Positions 10,200-19,629 of a stretch of DNA of 64,000 bases are shown in pieces. The position numbers and the translations under genes were made by a program. A model generated the notes under the pieces. The model did not search any database. It was not told the origin of the DNA and worked only from the letters and a program-made list of their open reading frames with translations. The DNA comes from Streptomyces rubellomurinus. GTDB lineage: Bacteria > Actinomycetota > Actinomycetes > Streptomycetales > Streptomycetaceae. Location: the NCBI RefSeq assembly GCF_000961885.1, contig NZ_JZKH01000012.1, positions 56,751 to 120,750 on the forward strand, given 5' to 3'. Within the stretch, counting starts at the first letter, position 1. Each line of letters opens with the position of its first letter.

Positions 10200-11444
10200 A
10201 TGACAACCGCACACAACGGTCCCGCGCTCGACGCGCTCCACGGCCTCTCGGTCGGCGACGCCCTCGGCGCCCAGATGTTCGTCCCGGCCACCGCCCGCAC
10301 CCACCTCGCGCACCGCACCGACCCGCCCGGTCCCTGGCCGTGGACCGACGACACCGAGATGGCCTGCTCGGTGTACGCCGCCCACACCGAGCGCGGCACG
10401 ATCGACACCTTCGACCTCACCCACGCCTTCGCCTGCCGCCACGACTTCGACCGCGGCTACGGCCCGGCCGCCAACCGGCTGCTCCGGCTGGTCCGCGAGG
10501 GCGGTGACGCGAAGGCCCTCGCCGCCGAACTCTTCGACGGGCAGGGCTCCTACGGCAACGGCGCCGCGATGCGGGTCGCCCCGCTGGGGGCGGCGTACTC
10601 CGCCGATCCGACGAAGGTGATCCGGCCGGCCGCCGAGAGCGCGCTGATCACCCACACGCATCCGCAAGCCGTGGACGGCGCGATCGCCGTCGCGGTGGCG
10701 GCGGCCTTCGCCGTCCAGGTGGGGCGGGGAACGCGGATGACCCCGACCACCTTTCTGGAGCGGGTCCGGCGCTTCACGCCGTTCGGCGCGGTCCACGACG
10801 GCCTGAGCGAGGCGATCCGCCTCCTGCTCGCCGGATCGAACGCGCAGGTCGCCGCCACGGTGCTCGGCAACGGCAGCCGGACGTCAGCCGCCGACACCGT
10901 CCCGTACGCCCTCTGGTGCGCCGCCCGCCACCTGACCGACTACCCCGCCGCGATCTGGGAGGCGATCGCGGCCGGCGGCGACATGGACACGGTTGCCGCC
11001 ATCACCGGAGGCGTGGTCGCCGCGTGCACCGGCACCCGAGGCATCCCCGCGGCCTGGATGGCCGCCCGCGAGCCGCTGCCCGCCTGGGCGTTCGCCGAGG
11101 CGGGCAGCGTCCCGGGTGGCCGGGGCCGCGACAGCATGCTCGTCCCGCGCCCGTGCCCCGTGCCGGCGGTGCAGTGGACGGACGAGCAGTGGCAGCGCAT
11201 CCGGACCGGGGCCTCGCACGGTCACCGGACCGTCCACACCCACGAGGGCGCCGTCCGGATCTGCGACCCGAAGGGCGAAGTCCTCTGGGAGGTGGCGGTC
11301 GTCTGGGTCCGTGGCGGCTGGCAACCGGTCTCGGCTGTCGTCGAGTCGAGCCCTCACCGGTGGAACGCGGATCCCGGGGAGGCCGGCCTCGCCCGGATCC
11401 TGCACGACGCCGCCACGGGTGAGCAGTCCCCCCTCAGGCCGTGA
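10200..11444 (+). CDS. ADP-ribosylglycohydrolase (DraG family) with unknown C-terminal extension, 414 aa
   Basis: The N-terminal 300 residues carry the Mg-dependent ADP-ribosylglycohydrolase motifs: LHGLSVGDALGAQ, WTDDTEMACS (metal-binding Thr-Asp-Asp), SYGNGAAMRVAPLG, THTHPQAVDGA and GGDMDTVAAITGG (second metal site). The family removes ADP-ribose from proteins, nucleic acids or small molecules. The last ~105 residues (from about 300) contain WTDEQWQRIR and VRICDPKGEVLWEVAVVWVRGGWQPV and match no domain I know. The ATG at 10200 has no strong Shine-Dalgarno. The 3' end overlaps the convergent GNAT gene by 11 bp. Confidence 0.85.
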   Translation: MTTAHNGPALDALHGLSVGDALGAQMFVPATARTHLAHRTDPPGPWPWTDDTEMACSVYAAHTERGTIDTFDLTHAFACRHDFDRGYGPAANRLLRLVREGGDAKALAAELFDGQGSYGNGAAMRVAPLGAAYSADPTKVIRPAAESALITHTHPQAVDGAIAVAVAAAFAVQVGRGTRMTPTTFLERVRRFTPFGAVHDGLSEAIRLLLAGSNAQVAATVLGNGSRTSAADTVPYALWCAARHLTDYPAAIWEAIAAGGDMDTVAAITGGVVAACTGTRGIPAAWMAAREPLPAWAFAEAGSVPGGRGRDSMLVPRPCPVPAVQWTDEQWQRIRTGASHGHRTVHTHEGAVRICDPKGEVLWEVAVVWVRGGWQPVSAVVESSPHRWNADPGEAGLARILHDAATGEQSPLRP

Positions 11445-12168
11445 TCATCAGCTGCCCGGCGCCACTGCCGCCGTGTCTAAGGCACTCCTTGTTGATCGCC
11501 GGATCCGGGGCGCTCGGCGAGGTGGCGGCGGCGATCCGCAGCTCGATGATGTCCCGCACGGCCGGCCACTCGGCGTCCAGGATCGAGTAGAACGCCGTCG
11601 AGCGGACCACGCCGTCCAGCCCGCGCGAGTGCGCCCGGCGCACCCCCTCGGAGGTCGCGCCGAGCCGCTCGATCGCGGCCCGGGAGCGCAGGTTGCGGGC
11701 GTCCGCGCGCAGCGAGATCCGCTGCACGCCCCAGGTCTCGAAGGCGTACCGGAGCATCAGCAGCTTGGCCTCGGTGTTGATGCCGGTGCCCTGGGCGCGC
11801 GGCGAGAGCCAGGTGTTGCCGATCTCGGCGGCGTCGGGGACGGCCGTCTCCGGATCGCCGAACGGCACGCCGGGGACCGGCGGCCACACCATCGGGCCCT
11901 GCCAGTAGTCGAGTTCCAGGAAGCGGGTGGAGCCGACGACCCGGCCGTCCGCGACGTTCACCGTCGCGAACGGCAGCGACCGGCCCGCGGCCTGGTCGGC
12001 GAGGGCGCGCGCGATGTAGTCGCGGGCCGCTTCCAGGCCGTGCGGGACGGGGGTGAAGGCGTAGGTCGTACGGTCCTCGGCGCCGGCCTCGGCGATGGCC
12101 TCGGCGTGGTGCGCGGCGAGGGGCTCCAGCCGCACGGTGCGGCCGGTGAGGATGACAGGTACGGGCAC
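11434..12168 (-). CDS. GNAT-family N-acetyltransferase (RimJ/RimL-like), 244 aa
   Basis: Acetyl-CoA-dependent N-acyltransferase. It begins with the RimJ/RimL-like pattern LTGRTVRLEPLAAHHAEAIAEA and has the strand FATVNVADGRVVGSTRFLELD. The acetyl-CoA loop region is IGNTWLSPRAQGTGINTEAKLLMLRYAFE, followed by the C-terminal pattern RISLRADARNLRSRAAIERLGATSEGVRR. A 40-residue C-terminal tail (AATSPSAPDPAINKEC onwards) exceeds the usual length. The substrate cannot be predicted. Confidence 0.8.
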   Translation of the reverse strand: MPVPVILTGRTVRLEPLAAHHAEAIAEAGAEDRTTYAFTPVPHGLEAARDYIARALADQAAGRSLPFATVNVADGRVVGSTRFLELDYWQGPMVWPPVPGVPFGDPETAVPDAAEIGNTWLSPRAQGTGINTEAKLLMLRYAFETWGVQRISLRADARNLRSRAAIERLGATSEGVRRAHSRGLDGVVRSTAFYSILDAEWPAVRDIIELRIAAATSPSAPDPAINKECLRHGGSGAGQLMITA

Positions 12169-12804
12169 GGAACCTTCGGTCCTTCATCGGTCGGAGGGTG
12201 CCTCCCACGCCGGGGTACGGCACGGGCTGCGTGGACTGTTCGCCCCGGCCCGGAACCGCCCACCGGGTACCCGTGCACGCCGGAGGGCTCCGGTCGGGCG
12301 GGGCGGGGGGCGGCGGCCCGGAACGGGCGGCGCGGTGCCGGAACGGACACGGGTCCACGGACCGGTCCGGCGGGATGAGCGAGGGGACAGTGTGCGTCCG
12401 CGAAATGGCCGAGAAGGAAACGAGTGCGCGAAGGGAAGCAGGCGGCCAGGTGAAGGCAAGGTGCGTCGTGGGGTGGCTGGCCGAACATCGGACCGGGACG
12501 TGATCGACGGCGTTACGGACGACGTGACGACGACGCGACGATGCGAGGCAGCGAGAGGACGATACCCGCCAGAAGGCGGTGCGTCACTTCGCGGCGCGCG
12601 AATGTGTCGGCGGGCCCTCCACGGGAGCCCAGGATAGGGCTTTCGCACCCCTGTGACCAGGGGCTTTCCCTTCGGGTGCGATCATGGTCCGGCGCGGCGG
12701 GCGAGGGAGGTCCGCGGCGCGGGAATTCCGGCGGGGCCCGGCACGCTGGAGAGGACGAGAAGCCGGAGAGTCGGGACTAGTCGGAGAACGGGGTTGGGTG
12801 CGCG
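12169..12804. other. Intergenic region with competing hairpins
   Basis: About 635 bp without a supported gene; the open frames here are arginine/proline-rich and lack homology I recognise. The segment 12480-12560 is rich in CGACG/ACGACG repeats. Near the 3' end an outer stem (TCGCACCC 12643-12650 with GGGTGCGA 12674-12681) overlaps an inner stem (CCCCTG 12648-12653 with CAGGGG 12658-12663). The two are mutually exclusive, which is attenuator-like. Confidence 0.45.
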
Positions 12805-13749
12805 GTGCGTGACTTCCAGGCGCTGTACGAGCTGGACCAGCGGGGCGTGGCCGCGGTGGCCGCGGCCACCGCGGAGCTGCGCGACACCGGCGCGGGCCTG
12901 GTGCTGCTCCACCACTTCGAGGGTTTCATGGACGCCGGCGAGGCCGGCGGCCAGGTGGTGGCCCACCTGCTGGAGACGGGCTCGCCGCAGGTCGTCGCCC
13001 GCTTCGACCACGACCGCCTGGTGGACTACCGGGCGCGCCGCCCGGCGATGGTCTTCGACCGCGACCGCTGGACGTCCTACGACCCGCCGGAGATCCTGCT
13101 CCAGCTGGTCCGCGACGCCGCCGGCGCGCCGTTCCTGCTGCTCACCGGCCCCGAGCCGGACGTGGAGTGGGAGCGCTTCGCGCGCGCCGTCCGCGAGCTG
13201 GTGGAGCGCTTCGAGGTCCGGCTCGCGGTGGACTTCCACGGCATCCCGATGGGCGTGCCGCACACCCGCCCGGTCGGCCTGACGCCGCACGGCAACCGGC
13301 TCGACCTCGCGGCGGGCTACCCGCAGTGGTTCGAGCAGGCGCAGGTGCCCGGCAGCGTCCAGGCCCTGCTGGAGTACCGCCTCGCCGAGGCCGGGCACGA
13401 CGTGCTGGGCTTCGCCGTGCACGTCCCGCACTACGTGGCCCGCTCCGCCTACCCGGCGGCCGCCGTGGTGATCCTGGAGGCCGTCCAGTCCGCGACCGGC
13501 CTGGTGCTGCCGGGCGTCCGACTGCGCGAGCAGGTCGGCGAGGTGTACGCCGACATCGAGGAGCAGCTGGCCCAGGGGGACGGCGAGTTGCGCTCCGCGA
13601 TCCGCGGCATGGAGGGCCAGTACGACGCCGTCGCCGGCGCGGAGAGCCGGGAGAGCCTGCTCGCCGAGCCGGTCGACCTGCCCTCGGCGGACGAGCTGGG
13701 CCGGCGCTTCGAGCAGTTCCTGGCCGAGCACGAGCGCGGCGCCGACTAG
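12805..13749 (+). CDS. PAC2-family (proteasome assembly chaperone-like) protein, 314 aa
   Basis: Actinobacterial PAC2 protein. Residues 30-60 ([29 protein letters not shown]), the [17 protein letters not shown] segment, the [16 protein letters not shown] strand and the [18 protein letters not shown] loop are characteristic of the family. The C-terminal third is helical and charged ([23 protein letters not shown]). Eukaryotic relatives assemble proteasomes; the bacterial function is not settled. The GTG at 12805 is chosen because homologues begin shortly before LYELDQ. Confidence 0.85.
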   Translation: MRDFQALYELDQRGVAAVAAATAELRDTGAGLVLLHHFEGFMDAGEAGGQVVAHLLETGSPQVVARFDHDRLVDYRARRPAMVFDRDRWTSYDPPEILLQLVRDAAGAPFLLLTGPEPDVEWERFARAVRELVERFEVRLAVDFHGIPMGVPHTRPVGLTPHGNRLDLAAGYPQWFEQAQVPGSVQALLEYRLAEAGHDVLGFAVHVPHYVARSAYPAAAVVILEAVQSATGLVLPGVRLREQVGEVYADIEEQLAQGDGELRSAIRGMEGQYDAVAGAESRESLLAEPVDLPSADELGRRFEQFLAEHERGAD

Positions 13750-13864
13750 GTCACCTCCGGCCCGGGAGTCATCGGGCGGTGCCCGGACGTTGAGACCGGC
13801 GGGTGCCCGGGGGACGGGCCGCCGTAGCGCGCTGCCCGTCGAGACCGACCCCCGGGGGGATGCC

Positions 13865-14890
13865 ATGCCGAGGACCGCACGACCGAGCCCACGCCCACGC
13901 CCGGGTGCGCGCCCGGCCGTCGCGCTGACGGCCGGTCTGGCCGCGCTGCTGCTGGCCGGCTGCACCGCCGGGAGCGGCACGGACGGCGGCGGCAAGGGCT
14001 TCGCGGGCGCCCTGCCCGGGCGCGACCGGCCCGCCGCGACCCCCACGCCCACGCCCACCCCGACGCCCACCGGCCCGTACGTGGCGCTCGGCGACTCGTA
14101 CACCGCCGGCCTGAAGATCGCCCCGCAGACCGGTGAGCCGCGCGGCTGCTCCCGCTCGTCGGTGAACTACCCGTCCCTGGTGGCGAAGGAGCTGGGCCTG
14201 GGCCCCGGCCAGTTCCGGGACGTCAGCTGCAGCGGCGCCGTCACCGGCGACCTGACCGGCCCGCAGCGGACCGACGGCGGCGTCAACCCGGCCCAGCTGG
14301 ACGCGCTCACCTCCGCCACCCGGCTGGTCACCCTCGGCATCGGCGGCAACGACGCGGGCTTCGCCGACGTCCTCACCGAGTGCGCCAAGGAGAACCTGGT
14401 CGACGCGGTCAAGGGCCTGATCGGCGACGGCCGCTCGGACTCGCCCTGCCGCGACCACTACGTCTCCGGCGGCACCGACCGGATCCGCGGCAAGGTCGAC
14501 GCGGCCGGCGACCGGCTCGGCCAGGCCCTCCAGGAGATCAGGCGCCGCTCCCCGCAGGCCAGGGTCTACGTCGTCGGCTACCCGGCGCTGCTCCCGGCGG
14601 ACCCGGCCGGCTGCGCGCCGGTGCTCGGCCGCGGGCTCGCCGGCGCCGACCTCGGCTTCCTCACGGAGGAGGAGCAGCAGCTCAACGGCATGCTCAGGAA
14701 GCGCGCCGAGGCCGCCGGCGCGGTGTTCGTGGACGCGGCCGCCCCCTCGGCCGGGCACGACATGTGCGCGGGCGAGGCCGCCCGCTGGATCGAACCGCCC
14801 TTCCCGGCCCCGGGCCTCGCCCCCGTCCACCCCAACGCCAAGGGGCAGCAGGCGATGGCCGCCGCCGTCCTCAAGGCCGTCCGCGGCTGA
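13865..14890 (+). CDS. SGNH/GDSL-family secreted lipase/esterase, lipoprotein, 341 aa
   Basis: A signal peptide ([18 protein letters not shown]) with lipobox LAGC predicts lipidation at Cys 35-36. A Thr-Pro repeat linker ([12 protein letters not shown]) follows. The catalytic domain has block [12 protein letters not shown] (nucleophile Ser), block [12 protein letters not shown] and block [11 protein letters not shown] (catalytic His). Several Cys pairs resemble the disulphides of Streptomyces secreted SGNH esterases. The ATG at 13865 follows a G-rich ribosome binding site. The substrate is probably an acyl ester; specificity unknown. Confidence 0.88.
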   Translation: MPRTARPSPRPRPGARPAVALTAGLAALLLAGCTAGSGTDGGGKGFAGALPGRDRPAATPTPTPTPTPTGPYVALGDSYTAGLKIAPQTGEPRGCSRSSVNYPSLVAKELGLGPGQFRDVSCSGAVTGDLTGPQRTDGGVNPAQLDALTSATRLVTLGIGGNDAGFADVLTECAKENLVDAVKGLIGDGRSDSPCRDHYVSGGTDRIRGKVDAAGDRLGQALQEIRRRSPQARVYVVGYPALLPADPAGCAPVLGRGLAGADLGFLTEEEQQLNGMLRKRAEAAGAVFVDAAAPSAGHDMCAGEAARWIEPPFPAPGLAPVHPNAKGQQAMAAAVLKAVRG

Positions 14891-14985
14891 GACCGGCGCG
14901 CCAACCGCCGTTCACGCCCCGGCCCGCACTCCTTCGTGCGCGGCACACCCCGCGTGTCGGAGGCGCGGCGTACCGTGAGAGGCAT

Positions 14986-16293
14986 ATGGATGACACCGCG
15001 CACCGCCTCGCCGCCCCGCTCCCGTACGACCACGCCGCCGAGGCCCGCTGGGTCCCCGAACCGGACAAACGCCCCGGCCGTACGGCGTTCCAGCGCGACC
15101 GCGCCCGGGTGCTGCACTCGGCGGCGCTGCGGCGCCTCGCCGGCACCACCCAGGTCGTCGCCCCCATGCGCAGCGACTTCCCGCGCACCCGGCTCACCCA
15201 CTCCCTCGAATGCGCCCAGGTCGGGCGGGAGTTGGGCGCCGCGCTCGGCTGCGACCCGGACCTCGTCGAGACCGGCTGCCTGGCCCACGACATCGGCCAC
15301 CCGCCGTTCGGCCACACCGGCGAGGAGGCCCTCGACCAGGCCGCCGAGGCCTGCGGCGGCTTCGAGGGCAACGCCCAGTCGCTGCGGATCCTCACCCGGC
15401 TCGAACCCAAGCGCTTCGCGCTCCTGGAGGAGCCGACCAGCCGGCTCGCCCCCTGGCCCGGCCGCAGCGTCGGCCTCAACCTGACCCGCGCCGCCCTGGA
15501 CGCCGCCACCAAGTACCCGTGGACGCGCGGCGCCCACCCCACCGACCCGGCCTCGCCCAAGTACGGCGTCTACGCCGACGACCTGCCGGTGTTCCGCTGG
15601 CTGCGGGCCGGCTCCCCGCCCGAGCGCAAGTGCTTCGAGGCGACGGTCATGGACTGGTCCGACGACGTCGCCTACTCCACCCACGACGTCGAGGACGGCC
15701 TCCAGGCCGGCCACATCGACCCGGCCGCGCTGCGCGCCCCGAGCGAGCGGGCCGAGCTCTTCAAGGTCGCCGAGCGCTACGCCCCGGACGCCGAGCCCGA
15801 GGAACTGGCCGCCGCCCTCGACCGGCTGCTCGCCCAGGACTTCTGGCCGCGCTCCTACGACGGCACGGCCCGCGCCCGCGCCGGGCTCAAGGACTTCACC
15901 AGCCAGCTGATCGGCCGCTTCTGCCTGGCCGCCGAGCAGGCCACCCGCGCCCGCTACGGCCCGGGCCGGCTCACCCGCTACGCCGCCGAACTGGTGGTGC
16001 CGCGCGAGGTCCGGCTGGAGTGCGCGGTGCTCAAGGCGGTCGCCGTCCGGTACGTGATGCAGCGCGACGAGCAGGCCCAGCTGCGGGCCCGCCAGCGGAT
16101 CGTGATCGCCGAGCTGGCGTACGTCCTCACCGAGCGCGCCCCCGAGGGCCTCGACCCGGTCTTCGCCGCGATGTACCACGAGGCCGAGGACGACCGGGCC
16201 GCCCTGCGCACCGTCATCGACCAGATCGCGACCCTCACGGACGCCTCCGCGCTGGCCCTGCACGCCAAGCTCGTCGGCTCCGCCTGGACGTAG
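14986..16293 (+). CDS. dgt: Deoxyguanosinetriphosphate triphosphohydrolase-like protein, 435 aa
   Basis: HD-domain hydrolase releasing tripolyphosphate from dNTPs. Metal ligands are visible in [18 protein letters not shown], in [21 protein letters not shown] (HD motif) and in the later [34 protein letters not shown] is a family signature. The ATG at 14986 (MDDTAHRL) lies 10 bp after a TACCGT -10-like box, implying a very short leader. Position directly upstream of dnaG is conserved in actinobacteria. Confidence 0.92.
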   Translation: MDDTAHRLAAPLPYDHAAEARWVPEPDKRPGRTAFQRDRARVLHSAALRRLAGTTQVVAPMRSDFPRTRLTHSLECAQVGRELGAALGCDPDLVETGCLAHDIGHPPFGHTGEEALDQAAEACGGFEGNAQSLRILTRLEPKRFALLEEPTSRLAPWPGRSVGLNLTRAALDAATKYPWTRGAHPTDPASPKYGVYADDLPVFRWLRAGSPPERKCFEATVMDWSDDVAYSTHDVEDGLQAGHIDPAALRAPSERAELFKVAERYAPDAEPEELAAALDRLLAQDFWPRSYDGTARARAGLKDFTSQLIGRFCLAAEQATRARYGPGRLTRYAAELVVPREVRLECAVLKAVAVRYVMQRDEQAQLRARQRIVIAELAYVLTERAPEGLDPVFAAMYHEAEDDRAALRTVIDQIATLTDASALALHAKLVGSAWT

Positions 16294-16352
16294 CAGCCCC
16301 TCCGGCGGGGAGGCGTCGCTCACAGCGCGCCGGGAACCCCCGGCCGCCCCAG

Positions 16353-16358
16353 TAGAAT
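16353..16358 (+). promoter_or_regulatory. -10 box TAGAAT positioned for a leaderless dnaG transcript
   Basis: TAGAAT ends exactly 7 bp before the dnaG GTG at 16365, so the expected first transcribed base is the G of the start codon. No Shine-Dalgarno sequence intervenes. dnaG may therefore have its own promoter besides read-through from dgt. Confidence 0.5.
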
Positions 16359-16364
16359 TCCGGG

Positions 16365-18272
16365 GTGGCCGGGCGGATCAGGGACGAGGACGTGCAGGCG
16401 GTGCGCAGCGCACTGCCCATCGACGCGGTGGTCGGCGACTACGTACAGCTGACCAATGGTGGCGGTGGCGAGTACAAGGGCGTCTGCCCCTTCCACGACG
16501 AGAAGTCCGCCTCCTTCTACGTGAACCCCGCCAAGGGCGTCTTCCACTGCTTCGGCTGCCAGGAGAACGGCGACACCATCGCCTTCCTGATGAAGATCGA
16601 GCACTTCACCTTCGCCGAGGCCGTCGAGCGGATGGCCGCCCAGGCCGGCATCACGCTGCGCTACGAGGAGGGCGGCTACAGCCCCCGCCACCAGCAGGGC
16701 GAGCGGACCCGGCTGGTCGAGGCGCACAAGGTGGCCGCGGCCTGGTACCAGGAGCAGTTGGCCTCGCCGGAGGCGGAGATCGGCCGCCGGTTCCTGGCCG
16801 AGCGGGGCTTCGACGAGGAGGCCGCGAAGACCTTCGGCGTCGGCTACGCGCCCGCGGGCTGGGAGCACCTGGTCCGGTTCCTGCGCGGCAGGGGCTTCAC
16901 GGACAAGGAGATCCTGGTCGGCGGCCTGGCCTCGCAGGGCCAGCGCGGCGGCCTGATCGACCGCTTCCGGGGGCGGCTGGTGTGGCCGATCCGGGACATC
17001 GCGGGCGAGGTGGTGGGCTTCGGCGCCCGCCGCCTGCGCGAGGACGACAACGGCCCGAAGTACCTGAACACCCCCGAGACGCCGATCTACAAGAAGTCGC
17101 ACGTGTTGTACGGCATCGACCTGGCGAAGAAGGAGATCGCCAAGTCGGGCCGCGCGGTGGTGGTCGAGGGCTACACCGACGTGATGGCCTGCCACCTGGC
17201 CGGGGTGACGTCGGCGGTGGCGACCTGCGGTACGGCCTTCGCCGAGGACCACATCAAGATCATCCGCCGGCTGCTGATGGACACCTCGCAGTACCGGGGC
17301 GAGACGGTCTTCACCTTCGACGGCGACGCGGCCGGCCAGAAGGCGGCCCTGCGCGCCTTCGAGGACGACCAGAAGTTCGCCGCCAAGACCTCGATCGCCG
17401 TCAGTCCCGGCGGCATGGACCCGTGCGAACTGCGCCTGGCGCAGGGCGACGAGGCGGTCCGGCAGCTGATCGACAACCCGGTCCCGCTGTTCGAGTTCGC
17501 GCTCACCTCGGTGGTGGGCCGGCACCGGGTGGACACCCCGGAGGGGCGTTCGGCGGCGCTGGAGGAGGCGGCCCCGATCGTCGCCAAGATCAAGGACCGC
17601 TCGATCCAGCACGAGTACGCCGTCCGGCTGGCCGGGATGCTCGGCATCCTGGACGAGCAGTTCGTGGTCCGCCGGATCTCCCAGCTGGCCCGCTGGGACC
17701 GCGAGCGCCAGCAGAACCCGCGCGGCGCGGCCGCCCAGCGCCGCCCCGAGCCGGTCCAGCCGCCGCGCCCCGCGCAGCCGGCCTTCCGGCTGAACCCGCG
17801 CGACCCGGCGCAGTTCGTCGAGCGCGAGCTGCTGAAGCTGGCGCTGCAGCACCCGGACCTGGTCAGCCCGGCCTTCGACCACTACGGCGAGGACGAGTTC
17901 CCGACCCCGCCGTACACCGCCGTCCGGCAGGCGATCGCCAAGGCCGGCGGCGCCGCGTACGGGGCGACTCTGCCGGACTTCACCGCGGCGGTGCGGGAGG
18001 CGGCCCCGGACGACCAGGTGCGCTCGCTGGTGACCGAGCTGACCGTCGAGCCGGTGCGCTCGCGCCGCAAGGTGGACGCCGTCTACGCGGGGTCGTTCCT
18101 GGTCCAGCTGCGCCACCTGGCCGTGGAGCGGCGGATCGCCGAGGTGCGGGCCTACCTCCAGCGGCTCGGCCCCCGGGCGGACGCGGAGCAGCTGCACGCG
18201 GTGCAGACCGAGCTGTGGCAGCTCCAGCAGTACGACCAGCAGCTGCGCAGCCGGGGCGCGGCGGCGCTGTAG
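16365..18272 (+). CDS. dnaG: DNA primase, 635 aa
   Basis: Synthesises RNA primers for lagging-strand replication. The N-terminal CHC2 zinc finger has ligands Cys41, His44, Cys62 and Cys65 (GVCPFHDEK ... VFHCFGC). The catalytic core includes [10 protein letters not shown], the RNA-polymerase basic region [13 protein letters not shown], and TOPRIM acidic residues in [11 protein letters not shown] and [16 protein letters not shown] Pro/Gln/Arg-rich linker (residues 450-475) leads to the C-terminal helicase-interaction domain. Length is normal for actinobacterial DnaG. Confidence 0.97.
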   Translation: MAGRIRDEDVQAVRSALPIDAVVGDYVQLTNGGGGEYKGVCPFHDEKSASFYVNPAKGVFHCFGCQENGDTIAFLMKIEHFTFAEAVERMAAQAGITLRYEEGGYSPRHQQGERTRLVEAHKVAAAWYQEQLASPEAEIGRRFLAERGFDEEAAKTFGVGYAPAGWEHLVRFLRGRGFTDKEILVGGLASQGQRGGLIDRFRGRLVWPIRDIAGEVVGFGARRLREDDNGPKYLNTPETPIYKKSHVLYGIDLAKKEIAKSGRAVVVEGYTDVMACHLAGVTSAVATCGTAFAEDHIKIIRRLLMDTSQYRGETVFTFDGDAAGQKAALRAFEDDQKFAAKTSIAVSPGGMDPCELRLAQGDEAVRQLIDNPVPLFEFALTSVVGRHRVDTPEGRSAALEEAAPIVAKIKDRSIQHEYAVRLAGMLGILDEQFVVRRISQLARWDRERQQNPRGAAAQRRPEPVQPPRPAQPAFRLNPRDPAQFVERELLKLALQHPDLVSPAFDHYGEDEFPTPPYTAVRQAIAKAGGAAYGATLPDFTAAVREAAPDDQVRSLVTELTVEPVRSRRKVDAVYAGSFLVQLRHLAVERRIAEVRAYLQRLGPRADAEQLHAVQTELWQLQQYDQQLRSRGAAAL

Positions 18273-18426
18273 GGCGCCCCGCGGCGACGTCGAGCGCCCG
18301 GGGCGTTGCGCAGAAAGTCGGCGCACGAGTCTCGGCCGCGGAGTGCGGCGTACCGCAGACTGGAGGACGTCCCACCTCCGAACAGCGCGGGTCCGCCAGA
18401 GTCGCGCCCGCCCCGAGGGGATGCCC

Positions 18427-19599
18427 GTGGATCAAGGCCCCGCCGCAGCGACGTCCACCGCCACCAGCCACAGACCGCCGCCCGCCGAACCGGGCGGGGA
18501 GCAGGAGACCGACCACGGCCGGGCCGGGGCGGCGCCACCGGCCGGTGCGCGGATCCCCGCCCAGGGGCTGCCGGAGGGGCACCCGGACAGCCCGGACAGC
18601 CCGGACAGCCCAGCCGAAGCCGATGCCGACGCTGATGCCGAACCCGACGAGCCCGAGCCCGACGAACGACCCGAGGCGGGCGCCGCCGGCCCGGCCGCCG
18701 ACCTGCTGCGCCAGTACCTGCGCGAGATCGGCCGGGTCCGCCTGCTGACCGCCGCCGACGAGGTGGAGCTGGCCCGCCGCGTCGAGGCCGGCCTGTTCGC
18801 CGAGGAGCGGCTGAACGCCGACCCGCCGCCGCTCGACCGGCTGGCCCGCGAGCTGGACACCCTGGTGGTGCGGGGCCGGATCGCCAAGCGCCGGCTGATC
18901 GAGGCGAACCTGCGCCTGGTGGTCTCCGTCGCCAAGCGCTACGTCGGCCGCGGCCTCACCCTGCTGGACCTGATCCAGGAGGGCAACCTCGGGCTGATCC
19001 GGGCGGTGGAGAAGTTCGACTACGCGCGCGGCTACAAGTTCTCCACGTACGCGACCTGGTGGATCCGGCAGGCGATGAGCCGGGCGCTGGCCGACCAGGC
19101 CCGGACGATCCGGGTGCCGGTGCACGTGGTGGAGCTGATCAACCGGGTGGTGCGCATCCAGCGCGGGCTGCTGCAGGAGCGCGGCCTGGAGCCGTCCCCG
19201 GCCGAGATCGCCGCCGTTCTGGGGCTGACCGAGGACCGGGTGCGCGACCTGCTCCGGCTCGCGCAGGAGCCGATCTCGCTGCACACCCCGGTCGGCGAGG
19301 AGGACGACGTGGCGCTCGGCGACCTGATCGAGGACGCCGACGCCGCCTCGCCGCCCGAGTCCGCGACCCTCCTGCTGCTGCGCGAGCACCTGGAGGCGGT
19401 GCTGGCCACCCTGGGCGAGCGGGAGCGCCAGGTCGTCCAGCTCCGCTACGGGCTGGACGACGGGCGGCCGCGCACCCTGGAGGAGATCGGCGCGGTGTTC
19501 GGCGTCACCCGGGAGCGGATCCGGCAGATCGAGTCGAAGACGCTGATCAAGCTCCGCGACCACGCGTACGCCGCACAGCTGCGCGGCTACCTCGACTAG
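18427..19599 (+). CDS. hrdA: Group 1/2 RNA polymerase sigma factor, HrdA-like, 390 aa
   Basis: Sigma-70 factor. Region 1.2 ([28 protein letters not shown]) is followed by region 2 ([65 protein letters not shown]). Region 3 follows, then region 4 with [29 protein letters not shown]. The N-terminal ~90 residues are a low-complexity acidic tail ([24 protein letters not shown]). GTG 18427 is preferred because GAGGGG lies 6 nt upstream; ATG 18421 would abut that site. The HrdA name rests on remembered linkage to dnaG; HrdD-like is the alternative. Confidence 0.85.
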   Translation: MDQGPAAATSTATSHRPPPAEPGGEQETDHGRAGAAPPAGARIPAQGLPEGHPDSPDSPDSPAEADADADAEPDEPEPDERPEAGAAGPAADLLRQYLREIGRVRLLTAADEVELARRVEAGLFAEERLNADPPPLDRLARELDTLVVRGRIAKRRLIEANLRLVVSVAKRYVGRGLTLLDLIQEGNLGLIRAVEKFDYARGYKFSTYATWWIRQAMSRALADQARTIRVPVHVVELINRVVRIQRGLLQERGLEPSPAEIAAVLGLTEDRVRDLLRLAQEPISLHTPVGEEDDVALGDLIEDADAASPPESATLLLLREHLEAVLATLGERERQVVQLRYGLDDGRPRTLEEIGAVFGVTRERIRQIESKTLIKLRDHAYAAQLRGYLD

Positions 19600-19624
19600 C
19601 CCGGCCGGCCGGCCGGCCGGCCGG
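19600..19624. repeat. (CCGG)6 simple repeat in a convergent gap
   Basis: Six uninterrupted CCGG units follow the sigma-factor stop and precede the stop of the convergent HTH gene. The run is self-complementary and may work as a bidirectional terminator. It is prone to length variation. Confidence 0.8.
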
Positions 19625-19629
19625 CTCGG

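Noticed and set aside
12095..12780. Several open frames in the gap before the PAC2 gene
   Set aside because: All are Arg/Pro/Gly-rich, overlap in several frames and lack ribosome binding sites or recognisable domains.
13790..13864. 25-residue upstream extension of the SGNH lipoprotein
   Set aside because: It would bury the signal peptide behind an Arg-rich stretch. The ATG at 13865 has a G-rich ribosome binding site and gives a standard lipoprotein N-terminus.
19600..19624. (CCGG)6 as a recombination or attachment site
   Set aside because: No integrase, no second copy and no mobile-element borders are visible. A simple repeat acting as a terminator is sufficient.
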